A stretch of DNA of 64,000 nt, taken from the NCBI RefSeq assembly GCF_900199185.1, contig NZ_OBMI01000001.1:1116001-1180000 (forward strand), written 5' to 3'. The translations under genes and the position numbers were made by a program. Positions within the stretch are counted from its first letter, which is position 1, and the number at the start of each line of letters is the position of its first letter. Below the pieces are notes generated by a model. The model had not been told where the DNA came from. It saw nothing but the letters and a program-made list of their open reading frames with translations, and did not search any database. This DNA is from Sphingomonas guangdongensis (GTDB lineage: Bacteria; Pseudomonadota; Alphaproteobacteria; Sphingomonadales; Sphingomonadaceae). Shown here one piece after another: positions 10,127-19,393 of the stretch.

Positions 10127-11161
10127 TCAGCGGCCTGCTTCCACGCCGGCGCGGGCCCAGCTGACGGCCGCAGCGATCCCCTCACGCGCACTCACTTGCG
10201 GCGTCCAGTCGAGCAGCGCCCTGGCTTTCGCGAGATCGGCGACGAACACGCGCTGGTCGCTGTAGCGCGGTTCCAGCTTCTCGTAGGCAAGCGTCCCGCC
10301 GGTCAGCTCCTCCAACAGCGCGAACAGTTCCAGCAACGAAAGGCTGTTTTCCATGCCGCCGCCCACGTTCAGCACCTGCCCCTGCGCGCGCTCGATGTGG
10401 TCCAGGCCAGCGAAGTACAGCCGCGCCATGTCGCGGGCCTCCAAGACGTCCCGAACCTGCTTGCCGTTGCCCGCGATCGTGAACGGCGCGTTGAGCAGTC
10501 CGGCACGCTGCTTGACCGCCTGGCTGCAGAACCACGCGATCCATCCCTGGTCAAAGGTCCCGAACTGCCGCGACCCGTACATGGAGGAGTGCCGGAAAAC
10601 GAGCGTCTTGAGACCGTATACGCGCGCGAAGTCCTGCATGTACTGGTCGGCCGAACCCTTGGAGCAGCCATAGGGCGACTGGAAGTCGAGCGGCGTGCGC
10701 TCATCGAGGCCGTCCGGGTGGGCCGGATCGACGTAGCGCGTGTCGGTTTCCAGATAATCGATGTACTCGAGGTCGCCGTAGACCTTGTTCGAAGAGCTGT
10801 AGAGCACCGCCGCTTCGGGCGCGTGATCGCGCACCGCCTCCAGCACGTTCAGCGAACCGCCGGCATTGATCTCGAAATCGAACCGCGGGTTCGCGATCGA
10901 GGTCGTCATCGCAACCTGCCCGGCCACGTGAAAGATTGCCTCGGGCTTGAAGTCGCGGATCGTTCGCGTGACGTCGTTCGTGTTCCGGATGTCGCCGTGG
11001 ACATGGGTGAAATGACCCTGCCCGCGCAGCCATTCCAGGTTCTGCGGCGATCCGACGCGCGACAGATTGTCGAACACCATCAGTTCGACGCCGCGCTCCA
11101 GCGCCGCGGCGGCAAGGTTGCTGCCGAGAAATCCGCAGCCGCCCGTGATCAGAAGCTTCAT
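10127..11161 (-). CDS. tyv: CDP-paratose 2-epimerase (CDP-tyvelose epimerase)
   Basis: Last enzyme of CDP-tyvelose synthesis: inverts C2 of CDP-paratose using tightly bound NAD+. The 344-residue protein keeps the full set of blocks known from the Salmonella/Yersinia enzyme (RfbE/Tyv): GGCGFLGSN at 7-15, [19 protein letters not shown], the SSSNKVYGD active-site loop, SPYGCSKG with the Tyr/Lys pair, FRHSSMYG, and the C-terminal GNGKQVRDV and SDQRVFVAD. This is a specific match, not a generic SDR. The ATG at 11161 matches the family start; an upstream in-frame stretch overlaps prt and is rejected. It follows prt by 20 bases. Confidence 0.92.
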   Translation of the reverse strand: MKLLITGGCGFLGSNLAAAALERGVELMVFDNLSRVGSPQNLEWLRGQGHFTHVHGDIRNTNDVTRTIRDFKPEAIFHVAGQVAMTTSIANPRFDFEINAGGSLNVLEAVRDHAPEAAVLYSSSNKVYGDLEYIDYLETDTRYVDPAHPDGLDERTPLDFQSPYGCSKGSADQYMQDFARVYGLKTLVFRHSSMYGSRQFGTFDQGWIAWFCSQAVKQRAGLLNAPFTIAGNGKQVRDVLEARDMARLYFAGLDHIERAQGQVLNVGGGMENSLSLLELFALLEELTGGTLAYEKLEPRYSDQRVFVADLAKARALLDWTPQVSAREGIAAAVSWARAGVEAGR

Positions 11162-11181
11162 TCTTGTCGGTTCCTTCACTC

Positions 11182-12099
11182 TCAGCAGAGGTCTGCGGCG
11201 GCGGTGAGCCGCATCCCCGTAACGAGGGACGTCGTCGCTCGCCAACCGATTGCGCGCGCGATCTTGTTTGCGTCGCCGACCACCCGCATGCTCTCGGCGG
11301 GACGGTATGGCTTGGCGCCCCAGCGTAGCACCTTGACGTCGCCGCCGGCCGCGTGAACCGCCGCAAGCGCAACGTCGCGAAGCCTCAAGCCCGAGCCGGA
11401 CGCGAGATTGAAGACTTCACCCGACGGGAAGTCGTTGCTCGATCCCAGATCCAGGCAGGCATCGCTCACGTCGCCCACGTACAGATAGTCGCGCTGCTGA
11501 TCGCCCGGCGTAAGATCGAGGGGGCTGCCGCTGCGGCTCGCAGCCATCACGAGCGGCACAAACTTGTGTTCACCCTCCAGTGGGCCGTACATGCTGAAGG
11601 GCCGCACGACGGCAAGCGACGCACCGGTTCTGCGGGCGAGATCCTGCAGGGCGAGGGTCGCCGCGGCCTTGGTGACACCGTAAACGCCAACGGGCGCAAG
11701 ACGGCGATCCTCCGTGAGCACACCGTCCTCGGTGCCATATTCGTAGGAGGTGCCGACGTGGATCAGGCGAGCACCTCGTGCGGCGACCGCCTCGGCCAGG
11801 CGGACGGAAGCACTGACGTTTGCGGCCAGCCCGGTGTCGAAGTCGCGCTGCCGATAGTCGACGCCGTACGCCGCACAGTGGACGACCAGGTCGATGCCGT
11901 CGAGCGCCGCTGCGAACTGTTCAGTCGGGCCTGCCAGGTCGAAGACCATCGGATCAGCCGCCGGCGCGAGCCGCTGCAATCGACTAAGATCGCTTGTCGA
12001 GCGCACGCCCGCGCGCACCTTCAGCCCGCGCGACAATGCCCCAGCGGCAACATGTGCGCCGAGAAATCCGGACGCACCCGTGACCAGTACGCCCGGCAT
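11182..12099 (-). CDS. prt: CDP-paratose synthase-like 4-ketoreductase (SDR epimerase/dehydratase family)
   Basis: A 305-residue extended SDR. It has the NADP-binding GASGFLGAH motif at about 8-16, an active-site serine/threonine region (HVGTSYEYG, near 117) and the YGVTKAA Tyr-x3-Lys pair near 140. It should reduce the 4-keto group of CDP-3,6-dideoxy-4-keto-glucose. Two family members do this: CDP-paratose synthase (RfbS/Prt) and CDP-abequose synthase (RfbJ/Abe). Overall sequence does not decide between them for me, but the next gene encodes CDP-paratose 2-epimerase, which needs CDP-paratose, so paratose synthase is the better inference. It starts four bases after ddhC stops. Confidence 0.75.
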   Translation of the reverse strand: MPGVLVTGASGFLGAHVAAGALSRGLKVRAGVRSTSDLSRLQRLAPAADPMVFDLAGPTEQFAAALDGIDLVVHCAAYGVDYRQRDFDTGLAANVSASVRLAEAVAARGARLIHVGTSYEYGTEDGVLTEDRRLAPVGVYGVTKAAATLALQDLARRTGASLAVVRPFSMYGPLEGEHKFVPLVMAASRSGSPLDLTPGDQQRDYLYVGDVSDACLDLGSSNDFPSGEVFNLASGSGLRLRDVALAAVHAAGGDVKVLRWGAKPYRPAESMRVVGDANKIARAIGWRATTSLVTGMRLTAAADLC

Positions 12100-12103
12100 T
12101 GTC

Positions 12104-13420
12104 TCAGAAATTCAGCCCGAAGAACTCTTCGAGCTTGCTGCCGACATAGTCGAAGTGCTCCGCCCCGAGGGCGGGGTAGAGGCCGAGCCAGAAGGTGTTG
12201 TGCATGACCCGGTCGGTCTGGGTCAGCTCGCCGACGACGCGGTACTCGACGTGCTGGAAGTAGGGCTGGCGGGTAAGGTTGCCGGCGAACAGCAGGCGCG
12301 TGCCGATCTTGTTCTGATCGAGGTAGCGGGTCACGTCGACGCGCTTCGCATCCACCCCGTCGCGCAGCATGAGCGGGAAGCCGAACCATGACGGGTCGGA
12401 GTTGGGCGTCGCCTCCGGCAGAATGAAGATCTCCTCCAGCCCACGCAGCCGCTCGGTCAGCAGCGCGAAGTTGCGGCGGCGCGCGGCGACGAAGTCGTCG
12501 ACGCGGTCGAGCTGCGCCAGCCCGCACGCCGCCTGCATGTCGGTGATCTTCAGGTTGTAGCCGAGATGGCTGTAGACGTACTTATGGTCGTACCCGAACG
12601 GCAGCGTCCCGTGCTGCTGGCCGAAGCGCGAGCCGCAGGTGTTGTCGCAGCCCGGCGCGCAGTAGCAGTCGCGGCCCCAGTCGCGGATGCTTTCGATGAT
12701 CGGGCGCAGTTCCAGGTTCTGGGTGAAGACGGCGCCGCCCTCTCCCATGGTGATGTGATGCGCGGGGTAGAAGCTGACGGTCGCGACGTCGCCCCACAGG
12801 CCGACCTTCTTGCCCCCATAGGTGGCGCCGAGCGCGTCGCAGCAATCCTCAACCAGCCACAGGTCGTGCTCGTCGCAGATCCGCCGCACCTCGGCCAGGT
12901 TGAACGGATTGCCGAGCGTGTGGGCGATCATGATCGCGCCGGTCTTGTCGGTGATCGCCGCCTCGATCAGGCTGGCGTCGATGTTGTAGGTCGGCACGTC
13001 GACGTCGACGAACACCGGCACCAGATTGTGCTGGATCGAGGGATTGACGGTGGTCGGAAAGCCGGCGGCGACCGTGATCACCTCGTCGCCCGGCTTCAGC
13101 CGGCGGTCGCCGAGCTTGTGGCTGGTGAGGCAGGACAGCGCGAGCAGGTTCGCCGACGAGCCCGACGTGGTGGTGAGGACGAAAGGCGCGCCGAGCACTT
13201 CTGCCAGCCCCGCCTCGAACTGCGTGTTGAAACGCCCGGTGGTGAGCCAGCCGTCGAGCGACGCCTCTACCATCAGCTCGATCTCCGGCGCGCCGATTAC
13301 CTTGCCCGCGGGCGGGATCACGCTCTCGCCGGGGACGAACGGCTTGGGCGCGAACTGGGCTTCGGCATATTGGCCGACCAGCTTGCGGATCTCGCGGCGA
13401 AGGTCGTCAGCAGTCATCAA
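12104..13420 (-). CDS. ddhC: CDP-4-keto-6-deoxy-D-glucose 3-dehydratase (E1, RfbH/DdhC)
   Basis: PMP- and [2Fe-2S]-dependent enzyme that removes the C3 hydroxyl in 3,6-dideoxyhexose synthesis; it works with the reductase E3 (ddhD, 15299-16288). The 438-residue protein has the aminotransferase fold, but the usual PLP-binding Lys is replaced by His in [11 protein letters not shown] (His221/222), the diagnostic change of E1. Cysteines at 194, 252, 254 and 262 reproduce exactly the C-x57-C-x1-C-x7-C iron-sulfur pattern described for E1. TTSGSSAN and [10 protein letters not shown] are also family blocks. All key residues are present, so the enzyme should be active. Confidence 0.95.
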   Translation of the reverse strand: MMTADDLRREIRKLVGQYAEAQFAPKPFVPGESVIPPAGKVIGAPEIELMVEASLDGWLTTGRFNTQFEAGLAEVLGAPFVLTTTSGSSANLLALSCLTSHKLGDRRLKPGDEVITVAAGFPTTVNPSIQHNLVPVFVDVDVPTYNIDASLIEAAITDKTGAIMIAHTLGNPFNLAEVRRICDEHDLWLVEDCCDALGATYGGKKVGLWGDVATVSFYPAHHITMGEGGAVFTQNLELRPIIESIRDWGRDCYCAPGCDNTCGSRFGQQHGTLPFGYDHKYVYSHLGYNLKITDMQAACGLAQLDRVDDFVAARRRNFALLTERLRGLEEIFILPEATPNSDPSWFGFPLMLRDGVDAKRVDVTRYLDQNKIGTRLLFAGNLTRQPYFQHVEYRVVGELTQTDRVMHNTFWLGLYPALGAEHFDYVGSKLEEFFGLNF

Positions 13421-13426
13421 TCATCC

Positions 13427-14524
13427 TCAGGCGGCGTCGGCGAGGGAAGCGCCGGCGAAGCGCTCCAGTTCGCGGGTGCAATAGCGGCGCATGTCGTCGC
13501 CCGCCAGCCATGCACGGTGCCACGCGACGATACTCTCCAGCGCCGCCGAAAGCGTCCAGTGCGGCTGCCAGCCGAGCCCGGCACGCGCCTTGGAGATGTC
13601 GAGCTTCAGGTAGTTGGCCTCGTGCGGCTGGACGCTCGGATCGCGGGTCCAGTCGGCGCCGGCACCCCACAGCGCGCACATCCGCTCGACGATCCACTGG
13701 ACGGGGCGGGCGTCCTCGTCGCGCGGACCGAAGTTCCACGCCTCCGCCGCGGCCGCCGGATCGTGCCACAGCTGCTGGCAGAGCACGAGATAGCCCGACA
13801 GTGGCTCCAGCACGTGCTGCCACGGCCGGGTCGCGAGCGGATTGCGGATCAGCACCGGCTCACCCGCCGCCACCGCGCGCAGGATGTCGGGGATCAGTCG
13901 GTCGGTTGCCCAGTCGCCGCCACCGATGACGTTGCCGGCCCGGCCGGAAGCGATCGCGGCACAACCATCGCCGGTGAAAAAGGAGCGGCGGTAGGCGGAG
14001 GTGACGAGCTCCGCGCACCCCTTCGAGTTTGAATAGGGATCGTGGCCGCCCATCGCCTCGTCCTCGCGGTAGCCCCAGGCCCACTCGCGATTCTCGTAGC
14101 ATTTGTCGGTGGTGACGACGCACACTGCGCGGACGGCGGGCGCGCGCCGCACGGCGTCGAGCAGGTGCACCGTGCCCATGACGTTGGTGGCGTAGGTGCC
14201 GACCGGATCGTCGTAGGACGCGCGCACCAGCGGCTGCGCGGCCATGTGAATCACGATCTCCGGATCAGCCGCGCGGAGCGCCTCCTCCAGCGCGACGGCA
14301 TCACGGATGTCGCCGATGTGGGACGTCATGCCGTCGGCCACCCGCGCGACCTCGAACAGCGCCGGGCTGGTGGGCGGCGCGAGCGCGAAGCCGGTGACTT
14401 GGGCGCCGAGCTGCTGGAGCCAGAGCGACAGCCAGCTGCCCTTGAATCCGGTATGCCCGGTCAGGAAGACCCGCTTGCCGGTCCAGAAGGCGGGATCGAC
14501 GTCGCCGCGCGTGCTCACTGCCAT
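13427..14524 (-). CDS. ddhB: CDP-glucose 4,6-dehydratase
   Basis: Converts CDP-D-glucose to CDP-4-keto-6-deoxy-D-glucose, second step of the dideoxyhexose pathway (RfbG/DdhB). From the ATG at 14524 it has 365 residues, close to the family's ~357. Motifs: [11 protein letters not shown] (NAD-binding, near 20), [21 protein letters not shown] (active-site Thr-Asp-Lys), [11 protein letters not shown] (Tyr/Lys) and [17 protein letters not shown] two codons later (14518) would form a GTGA overlap with the ddhA stop and is the likely alternative start. A longer in-frame extension runs inside ddhA and is rejected. Confidence 0.94.
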   Translation of the reverse strand: MAVSTRGDVDPAFWTGKRVFLTGHTGFKGSWLSLWLQQLGAQVTGFALAPPTSPALFEVARVADGMTSHIGDIRDAVALEEALRAADPEIVIHMAAQPLVRASYDDPVGTYATNVMGTVHLLDAVRRAPAVRAVCVVTTDKCYENREWAWGYREDEAMGGHDPYSNSKGCAELVTSAYRRSFFTGDGCAAIASGRAGNVIGGGDWATDRLIPDILRAVAAGEPVLIRNPLATRPWQHVLEPLSGYLVLCQQLWHDPAAAAEAWNFGPRDEDARPVQWIVERMCALWGAGADWTRDPSVQPHEANYLKLDISKARAGLGWQPHWTLSAALESIVAWHRAWLAGDDMRRYCTRELERFAGASLADAA

Positions 14525-15288
14525 ACGCACCACGGCGCCTTGCCCCCGTCCCACAGCGCCTCCAGGTGCTGCTTGTCGCGCAGCGTGTCCATCGGCTGCC
14601 AGAAGCCGTGGTGCTCGTACGCCATCAGCTCGCCGTCGACCGCCAGCTGGCGGAGCGGCTCCTGCTCCCACACCGTCGCGTCGTCGACGAGATAGTCGAG
14701 CACCCGCGGCGACAGGACGAAGAAGCCGCCGTTGATCATGCCGCCGTCACCCTGCGGCTTCTCCGTGAACTCGAGCACGCGGCCGTCCGCCATGTTGAGC
14801 GCGCCGAAGCGGCCCGGCGGGTAGGTGGCGGTGAGCGTCGCGGCCCGGCCGTGGGCGCGGTGAAAGGCGAGGCTTGCCGTGATGTCGATGTCGCCGACCC
14901 CGTCGCCGTAGGTGAAGAAGAAGGCTTCCTCGTCCCGGACATGATCCGCCACGCGGCGCAGCCGGCCGCCGGTCATGCTGGTGTCGCCGGTGTCGACCAG
15001 CGTCACCCGCCACGGCTCCGCCCGCTTCTCGTGCACGATCATCTCGTTGTGCGCCATGTCGAACGTCACGTCCGACATGTGCAGGAAGTAGTTGGCGAAG
15101 TATTCCTTGATAACATAGCCCTTGTACCCGCAGCAGATCACGAAGTCGTTGACCCCGTGCGCGGCGTAGATCTTCAGGATGTGCCACAGGATCGGGCGGC
15201 CGCCGATCTCGATCATCGGCTTGGGGCGGAGGCTGGTTTCTTCGGCAAAGCGCGTGCCGAGTCCGCCGGCGAGGATCACTGCCTTCAT
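14515..15288 (-). CDS. ddhA: Glucose-1-phosphate cytidylyltransferase
   Basis: Makes CDP-glucose from glucose-1-phosphate and CTP, entry step to the CDP-dideoxyhexoses (RfbF/DdhA). The protein is 257 residues, the exact typical length. It starts [18 protein letters not shown] with RPKPM as the nucleotidyltransferase signature, then [21 protein letters not shown] (metal-binding Asp pair) and the [17 protein letters not shown] block characteristic of this cytidylyltransferase rather than of RmlA or GalU. It follows ddhD by 10 bases and overlaps ddhB. Confidence 0.95.
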   Translation of the reverse strand: MKAVILAGGLGTRFAEETSLRPKPMIEIGGRPILWHILKIYAAHGVNDFVICCGYKGYVIKEYFANYFLHMSDVTFDMAHNEMIVHEKRAEPWRVTLVDTGDTSMTGGRLRRVADHVRDEEAFFFTYGDGVGDIDITASLAFHRAHGRAATLTATYPPGRFGALNMADGRVLEFTEKPQGDGGMINGGFFVLSPRVLDYLVDDATVWEQEPLRQLAVDGELMAYEHHGFWQPMDTLRDKQHLEALWDGGKAPWCVWQ

Positions 15289-15298
15289 CGTGTCCGTC

Positions 15299-16288
15299 CT
15301 AGTTCGAGCTGACGAATGCGTCAGAAAAGAAGCGTTTCGGCGGCAGGCCGCGCGCGGTGAGCAGGTTCCGCGCCGCCGTGATCATGGCGTTGGAGCCGCA
15401 GGCGTAGACCACCGTCTCCGACACGTCGACCCCGTCGGCCACCGCCGCGTCCTGGACGTAGCCGCGCCGTCGATCCCACAACGGATCGCCGCCGGAGAGC
15501 AGGTGGTGGAAGCCGATGTCGAGCCCTAGGTCGACCGGATCCCAGCAGAAGTTCTCCGCCTCGCGGTTCCCCCAGAACACGCGGATGCGGTGGCGGGCGG
15601 CGCGCGACGGGTCGGCCGCGATCTCCTCCAGCAGCGCCTTGACGGGGGCGATGCCGGTGCCGGTCGCCAGGAACAGGATTTCGACGGGCGCCTCGTCGCG
15701 CAGGAAGAAGGTGCCGAGCGGCCCCTCGATCCGGATGAGGTCGTTCGGCTTCGCCCGCTCGAACCAGAAGCCGCTGAGCTGCCCGCCGGGATAGCGCTTG
15801 ATCAGCAGCTCGAGCTGGTTGTCGGCCCGCGGGGCGTTCGCCAGGCTGTAGCTGCGCCGCACGCCGTCGGCCAGCACATCGATGTACTGGCCGGGGAGGA
15901 AGCGCAGCGGCGAGGCCGGCGGCGTCTTTAGCACGACGCGGACGATGTCGGGGGCGAGCGTTTCGATCGACACGATGCGCGCCGGGATCGTCCTGATCTC
16001 CAGGCCGGCCAGACGGTCGAGCGGCTCGACGTCGAGCTCCACGTCGCTCACCGCCGCGCGGCAGCAGGTGAGGATCAGGCCGCGAGCTGCCTCCTCTGCG
16101 CTCAGGCTCTCGTCCTCGGGCCGCAGCAGCCGGGTCTCGCCCGCGACCACCGGTGCCTTGCAGATCCCGCAGCGCCCGGTGCGGCAGCTGTATTCCAGCA
16201 CCAGCTGCTGCTGCAGCGCGGCGTCGAGGAGCGAGGTCGCAGGATCGGCGGTGAAGGTCCGGCCGGTGCTGAGCGTCACGGAAGGCAT
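15299..16288 (-). CDS. ddhD: CDP-6-deoxy-delta-3,4-glucoseen reductase (E3, iron-sulfur flavoprotein)
   Basis: Supplies electrons from NADH through FAD and a [2Fe-2S] cluster to the E1 dehydratase (RfbI/AscD/DdhD). The 329-residue protein from the ATG at 16288 has a plant-type ferredoxin domain with Cys35, Cys40, Cys43 and Cys75, then a ferredoxin-reductase module with [10 protein letters not shown] (FAD), [13 protein letters not shown] (NAD) and a C-terminal YACGSNAMI. The in-frame extension to 16417 lies upstream of the real fold and is rejected. It is the first gene of the minus-strand operon ddhD-ddhA-ddhB-ddhC-prt-tyv-wzx-GT2-GT2-hldE. Confidence 0.93.
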   Translation of the reverse strand: MPSVTLSTGRTFTADPATSLLDAALQQQLVLEYSCRTGRCGICKAPVVAGETRLLRPEDESLSAEEAARGLILTCCRAAVSDVELDVEPLDRLAGLEIRTIPARIVSIETLAPDIVRVVLKTPPASPLRFLPGQYIDVLADGVRRSYSLANAPRADNQLELLIKRYPGGQLSGFWFERAKPNDLIRIEGPLGTFFLRDEAPVEILFLATGTGIAPVKALLEEIAADPSRAARHRIRVFWGNREAENFCWDPVDLGLDIGFHHLLSGGDPLWDRRRGYVQDAAVADGVDVSETVVYACGSNAMITAARNLLTARGLPPKRFFSDAFVSSN

Positions 16289-16379
16289 CGGCGGATGCCC
16301 ATAGTGGATATAGTAAATCAGTCCAGCGCACTCTACGGACCAGCCGGGCCGGGCCGGACGGCACGTACAAGGGACTGAC
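16289..16379. promoter_or_regulatory. Divergent control region between ddhD and the GT4 gene
   Basis: This 91-base gap separates two outward-facing transcription units. It contains the only A+T-rich island nearby (around 16301-16320), including TATAGT at 16309-16314 on the plus strand, a 5/6 match to a -10 box. I see no convincing -35 at the right distance on either strand, so individual promoters are not assigned. The 10-gene minus-strand operon must be driven from here or from further right. Confidence 0.35.
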
Positions 16380-17594
16380 ATGAAGGTTGCCATCGTCCAC
16401 GATTGGTTCGCGTCCAAGACGGGGGGCGAGAACTGCGTGGAGCAGTTGCTGCTGCTCTACCCGCAGGCGGATGTCTTCACGACCGTCGAGTTCCTGACGG
16501 AGGAGGAGCGCCGCTTCCTCGACGGCCACAAGGTGACGACCAGCTTCATCCAGCGCCTGCCGGGCGCGCGCAAGCGCTACCGCTCCTACCTGCCGCTGAT
16601 GCCGATCGCGGTCGAGCAGTTCGACATGACCGGCTATGACCTGGTGATCTCGACCAGCTCCGCCGTCGCCAAGGGGGTGATCACCGGCCCTGACCAGGTC
16701 CATGTGTCCTACACGCTGAGCCCGATCCGCTACGCGTGGGACCTGCAGGAAACCTACCTCCGCGAGGCGAACAGCGACCGCGGGCTGAAGGGGGCGGTGG
16801 CGCGCACGATCCTGCACTACATGCGGCTGTGGGATACCCGGACCGCGAACGGGGTCGACCACTTCGTCGCGATCTCGCACTTCATCGCGCGCCGGATCCG
16901 CAAGGTGTACGGGCGGGCGTCGACCGTGATCTACCCGCCGGTGAACCTCGACCGCTTTCAGCTGAGCAGCCACCGCGACGACTTCTACGTCACCATGTCG
17001 CGGCTCGTCCCGTACAAGCGCATTCCGCTGATCGTCGAGGCATTCGCGGCGATGCCCGACCGCCGCCTGGTGGTGATCGGCGACGGCCCCGACATGGCGG
17101 AGGTGCGGCGCCTGGCGGGCCCGAACGTCACCGTGATGGGCAAGCAGCCCGACGCCGTCGTCGTCGACCACCTCCAGCGCGCCAAAGCCTTCATCTTCGC
17201 CGCCGAGGAGGACTTCGGAATCGCACCGCTGGAGGCGCAGGCCTGCGGCACGCCGGTGGTCGCCTATGGCAAGGGCGGCGCGCTGGAGACGATCCGCGGC
17301 CACGACAGCGACCAGGGCCAGACCGGCGTGTTCTTTCCCGAACAGACGACCGCCGCCATCCGTGCCGCCATCGAGCGACTGGAGACGCGTGCTCCTCATA
17401 TCACCCCGGACGCATGCCGGGCCAATGCGCAGCGCTTCAGCACCACCCGGTTCCGCGCGGAGATCGAGCGGTTCGTCAACGACGCGATGGCGCGCGCAGC
17501 AGACGAGTTCGCGCTGGCCAGCGGAGTGAGTGCAGCAACGCTGATCGACGCGGACACTCGGGCGATCGCATCGTCAGATCGTGTCGGCCCATAA
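16380..17594 (+). CDS. Glycosyltransferase family 4
   Basis: A 404-residue retaining GT-B enzyme. It begins MKVAIVHDWFASKTGGE, the acceptor-domain glycine motif typical of mannosyl/rhamnosyl transferases of the WbaZ kind. SYTLSPIRYAWD follows near 115. The donor domain shows SRLVPYKRI (near 205), GDGPDMAEV, and the E-x7-E motif in AEEDFGIAPLEAQACGTPVV (near 280). A ribosome site AAGGGA lies about nine bases before the ATG. GDP-mannose or GDP-rhamnose is a reasonable donor given gmd/rmd, but not shown. The 3' end overlaps the convergent beta-helix gene by 21 bases. Confidence 0.88.
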   Translation: MKVAIVHDWFASKTGGENCVEQLLLLYPQADVFTTVEFLTEEERRFLDGHKVTTSFIQRLPGARKRYRSYLPLMPIAVEQFDMTGYDLVISTSSAVAKGVITGPDQVHVSYTLSPIRYAWDLQETYLREANSDRGLKGAVARTILHYMRLWDTRTANGVDHFVAISHFIARRIRKVYGRASTVIYPPVNLDRFQLSSHRDDFYVTMSRLVPYKRIPLIVEAFAAMPDRRLVVIGDGPDMAEVRRLAGPNVTVMGKQPDAVVVDHLQRAKAFIFAAEEDFGIAPLEAQACGTPVVAYGKGGALETIRGHDSDQGQTGVFFPEQTTAAIRAAIERLETRAPHITPDACRANAQRFSTTRFRAEIERFVNDAMARAADEFALASGVSAATLIDADTRAIASSDRVGP

Positions 17595-19244
17595 GCCGTT
17601 GAACAGGAAGCTCGCCTGATCGGCCTTGGACAGGTCGACCACCATGCAGAAATGGGTGGCCCATGCCGGTGCCCGACGCTGGGAGCGGGCATGCAGCGGC
17701 CATACGGGCAGCATCCGGTCCGTCGGCGGTTCCAGCGCCTGGGTGCCGATGACGTCCTGCCGAACGACGATCGGCACGTGCTGGTCGTCCTGCCCGTCGA
17801 TCCGAATCCAGCTAGGCGAGACGAAGACGGTGCCGTCCCGGCCAGCCCGTCCAGGGTCGCGGCGCACACGGAAGCCGGACAGCACGATGTCACCCGGGCG
17901 GACAGGCAAAGTGATCAGCGCCAGCGCCGCAAGTGTGCCCGACGCCCCCGCCTTGGTGGCGATCAGGCCCCGCACACCCGCGACGGCACCTTTGGCGAGC
18001 CGCAGGTTGCTGTCCGGTCGACCGAGCCGCCCCCCGGCCGGCCCGGCGGTGTCGGCGATGCGCCAAATGACGTCTTCCCACCGCTCGCTGGCGAAGTCCG
18101 GATCGGACAGGCAGGTCCGGCCGGCGTGAAGGCGGGGTGGGAGCAGGCTCAATTCAAAACATTGGGTACGCTCGACGTCGAACTCGCCGGCTCCGATCGC
18201 CCAGGTCGGTGGCAGCGACGGATCCTGCGCGCGGAGCGGCAGGCTGGACGCGAAGACGGCGCCGAACTCGACGCGCGCGCCCTTTCCGACATCGACGAAG
18301 TGGGTGATGGTGGGCTTGGTCAGCTCGACCTGGTTGACCATGACTCCGCCATCCAGCCGGATCACACCGCCGTCGCCTGAACAGCGGATCGGGCGATCCT
18401 TCCACCTGTTGCTCTCGATGTTGCATCCGGTCGCCAGCACGTGGCCGCTGCGTACGTCAAAGAGCTGCTCCGTATAGTCGAGCGAACAGCTGAGGAGGTG
18501 GAGCCAGGCGTTGGAGGCCGTGACTCGCGCCGCAAGCACCGAGTTGAACAGCGTGCATCCGATCAGCGTGTTGCGCTCGCCATTGTCGTCGGCCTCCGGC
18601 CAGTCGACGCACACACCACACTGAAACACGTCGCAGCGAACGAGCACGTTGTTGTACCCTCGACTGCCGAAGCGAAGACCGATCCCGCAGTGCGCGACCG
18701 AGAGGTTCTCGATCAGGAGCTGCGCCGACGTCGCGATCGCTCCGCTCGAGAACTCGACGCCGGTGCTCGCGGTGTCCCAGCCTGCACCGACGATCCGGAT
18801 CATGCCGGAGATCATTCCCCTGTGACCATAGTTGTTGGCGGCGTCGCGTCCGGGCACGCCCACGGAACTGGCATCCACGCGCAGGTAGCGGCCCGACCAG
18901 CCGGAGAAATCGAGCAGCGCGTTGCCCCATAGCGACACCCGGGTCGCATCAAGGGTTAGCCCGCTGCCGCACCGGTAGGCGACCCGCGGCTGAAGAATGA
19001 CGGTTGCTGCCCGGGGGCGGGCGGCCGCAGCAGCCAAGGCGCGCTGGATCGCCGGAGCGTCGTCCGCGACGCCGTCGCCCACGGCGCCGAACTGTTCGGG
19101 CGTAAGATGGTCGATTGCCACTGTCGCTGCGACCTCCCGGTCGTTTGCTGAACGCGCATCGCCGGGCAGGGCCGCGAGCGGGGCCGCGGTAATCGCCCCA
19201 AGGAGGTCGCGGCGCGAACCGAGGATCGAAGGCAGGGTCATCAT
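17574..19244 (-). CDS. Exported right-handed beta-helix protein (pectate-lyase-3-like)
   Basis: A 556-residue protein. The N-terminus carries a twin-arginine-type signal (GSRRDLLGAITAAPLAAL), so it is probably exported folded. Just after it, FGAVGDGVADDAPAIQRAL is the opening motif of the pectate-lyase-3/phage-tailspike beta-helix family. Residues about 150-340 contain short repeated strands with Asn/Gly turns (NVLVRCDVFQCG, NTLIGCTLFNS, LLSCSLDY), as expected for parallel coils. The last 150 residues form a separate beta domain. In polysaccharide loci such proteins are lyases, hydrolases, epimerases or polymer-binding proteins; catalytic residues cannot be assigned from sequence alone. Confidence 0.75.
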   Translation of the reverse strand: MMTLPSILGSRRDLLGAITAAPLAALPGDARSANDREVAATVAIDHLTPEQFGAVGDGVADDAPAIQRALAAAAARPRAATVILQPRVAYRCGSGLTLDATRVSLWGNALLDFSGWSGRYLRVDASSVGVPGRDAANNYGHRGMISGMIRIVGAGWDTASTGVEFSSGAIATSAQLLIENLSVAHCGIGLRFGSRGYNNVLVRCDVFQCGVCVDWPEADDNGERNTLIGCTLFNSVLAARVTASNAWLHLLSCSLDYTEQLFDVRSGHVLATGCNIESNRWKDRPIRCSGDGGVIRLDGGVMVNQVELTKPTITHFVDVGKGARVEFGAVFASSLPLRAQDPSLPPTWAIGAGEFDVERTQCFELSLLPPRLHAGRTCLSDPDFASERWEDVIWRIADTAGPAGGRLGRPDSNLRLAKGAVAGVRGLIATKAGASGTLAALALITLPVRPGDIVLSGFRVRRDPGRAGRDGTVFVSPSWIRIDGQDDQHVPIVVRQDVIGTQALEPPTDRMLPVWPLHARSQRRAPAWATHFCMVVDLSKADQASFLFNGLWADTI

Positions 19245-19304
19245 CTGGGCACAACGTCGCTAAATTGACTGGAGGAGACGCGCTGGAGCTGACCTATGTT
19301 CCCG

Positions 19305-19320
19305 TGTGCGCCGGCGCACA
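19305..19320. promoter_or_regulatory. 16-bp perfect palindrome, candidate operator
   Basis: TGTGCGCCGGCGCACA reads the same on both strands. It lies in the 149-base gap between the beta-helix gene (leftward) and the polymerase gene (rightward), 74 bases before the latter, a position suited to controlling either. It has no loop, so a protein-binding site is likelier than a terminator. No regulator is identified. Confidence 0.4.
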
Positions 19321-19393
19321 GGCCAACCAGCTTGGCGTGAAGTGACTGGCTCGGATCACTTGCCATGCCCGACGACCGACGCGATGATGGTGC

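Noticed and set aside
15321-17399. 692-codon minus-strand frame spanning ddhD and the GT4 gene
   Set aside because: It covers two well-supported genes on both strands in another frame and has no recognisable domain.
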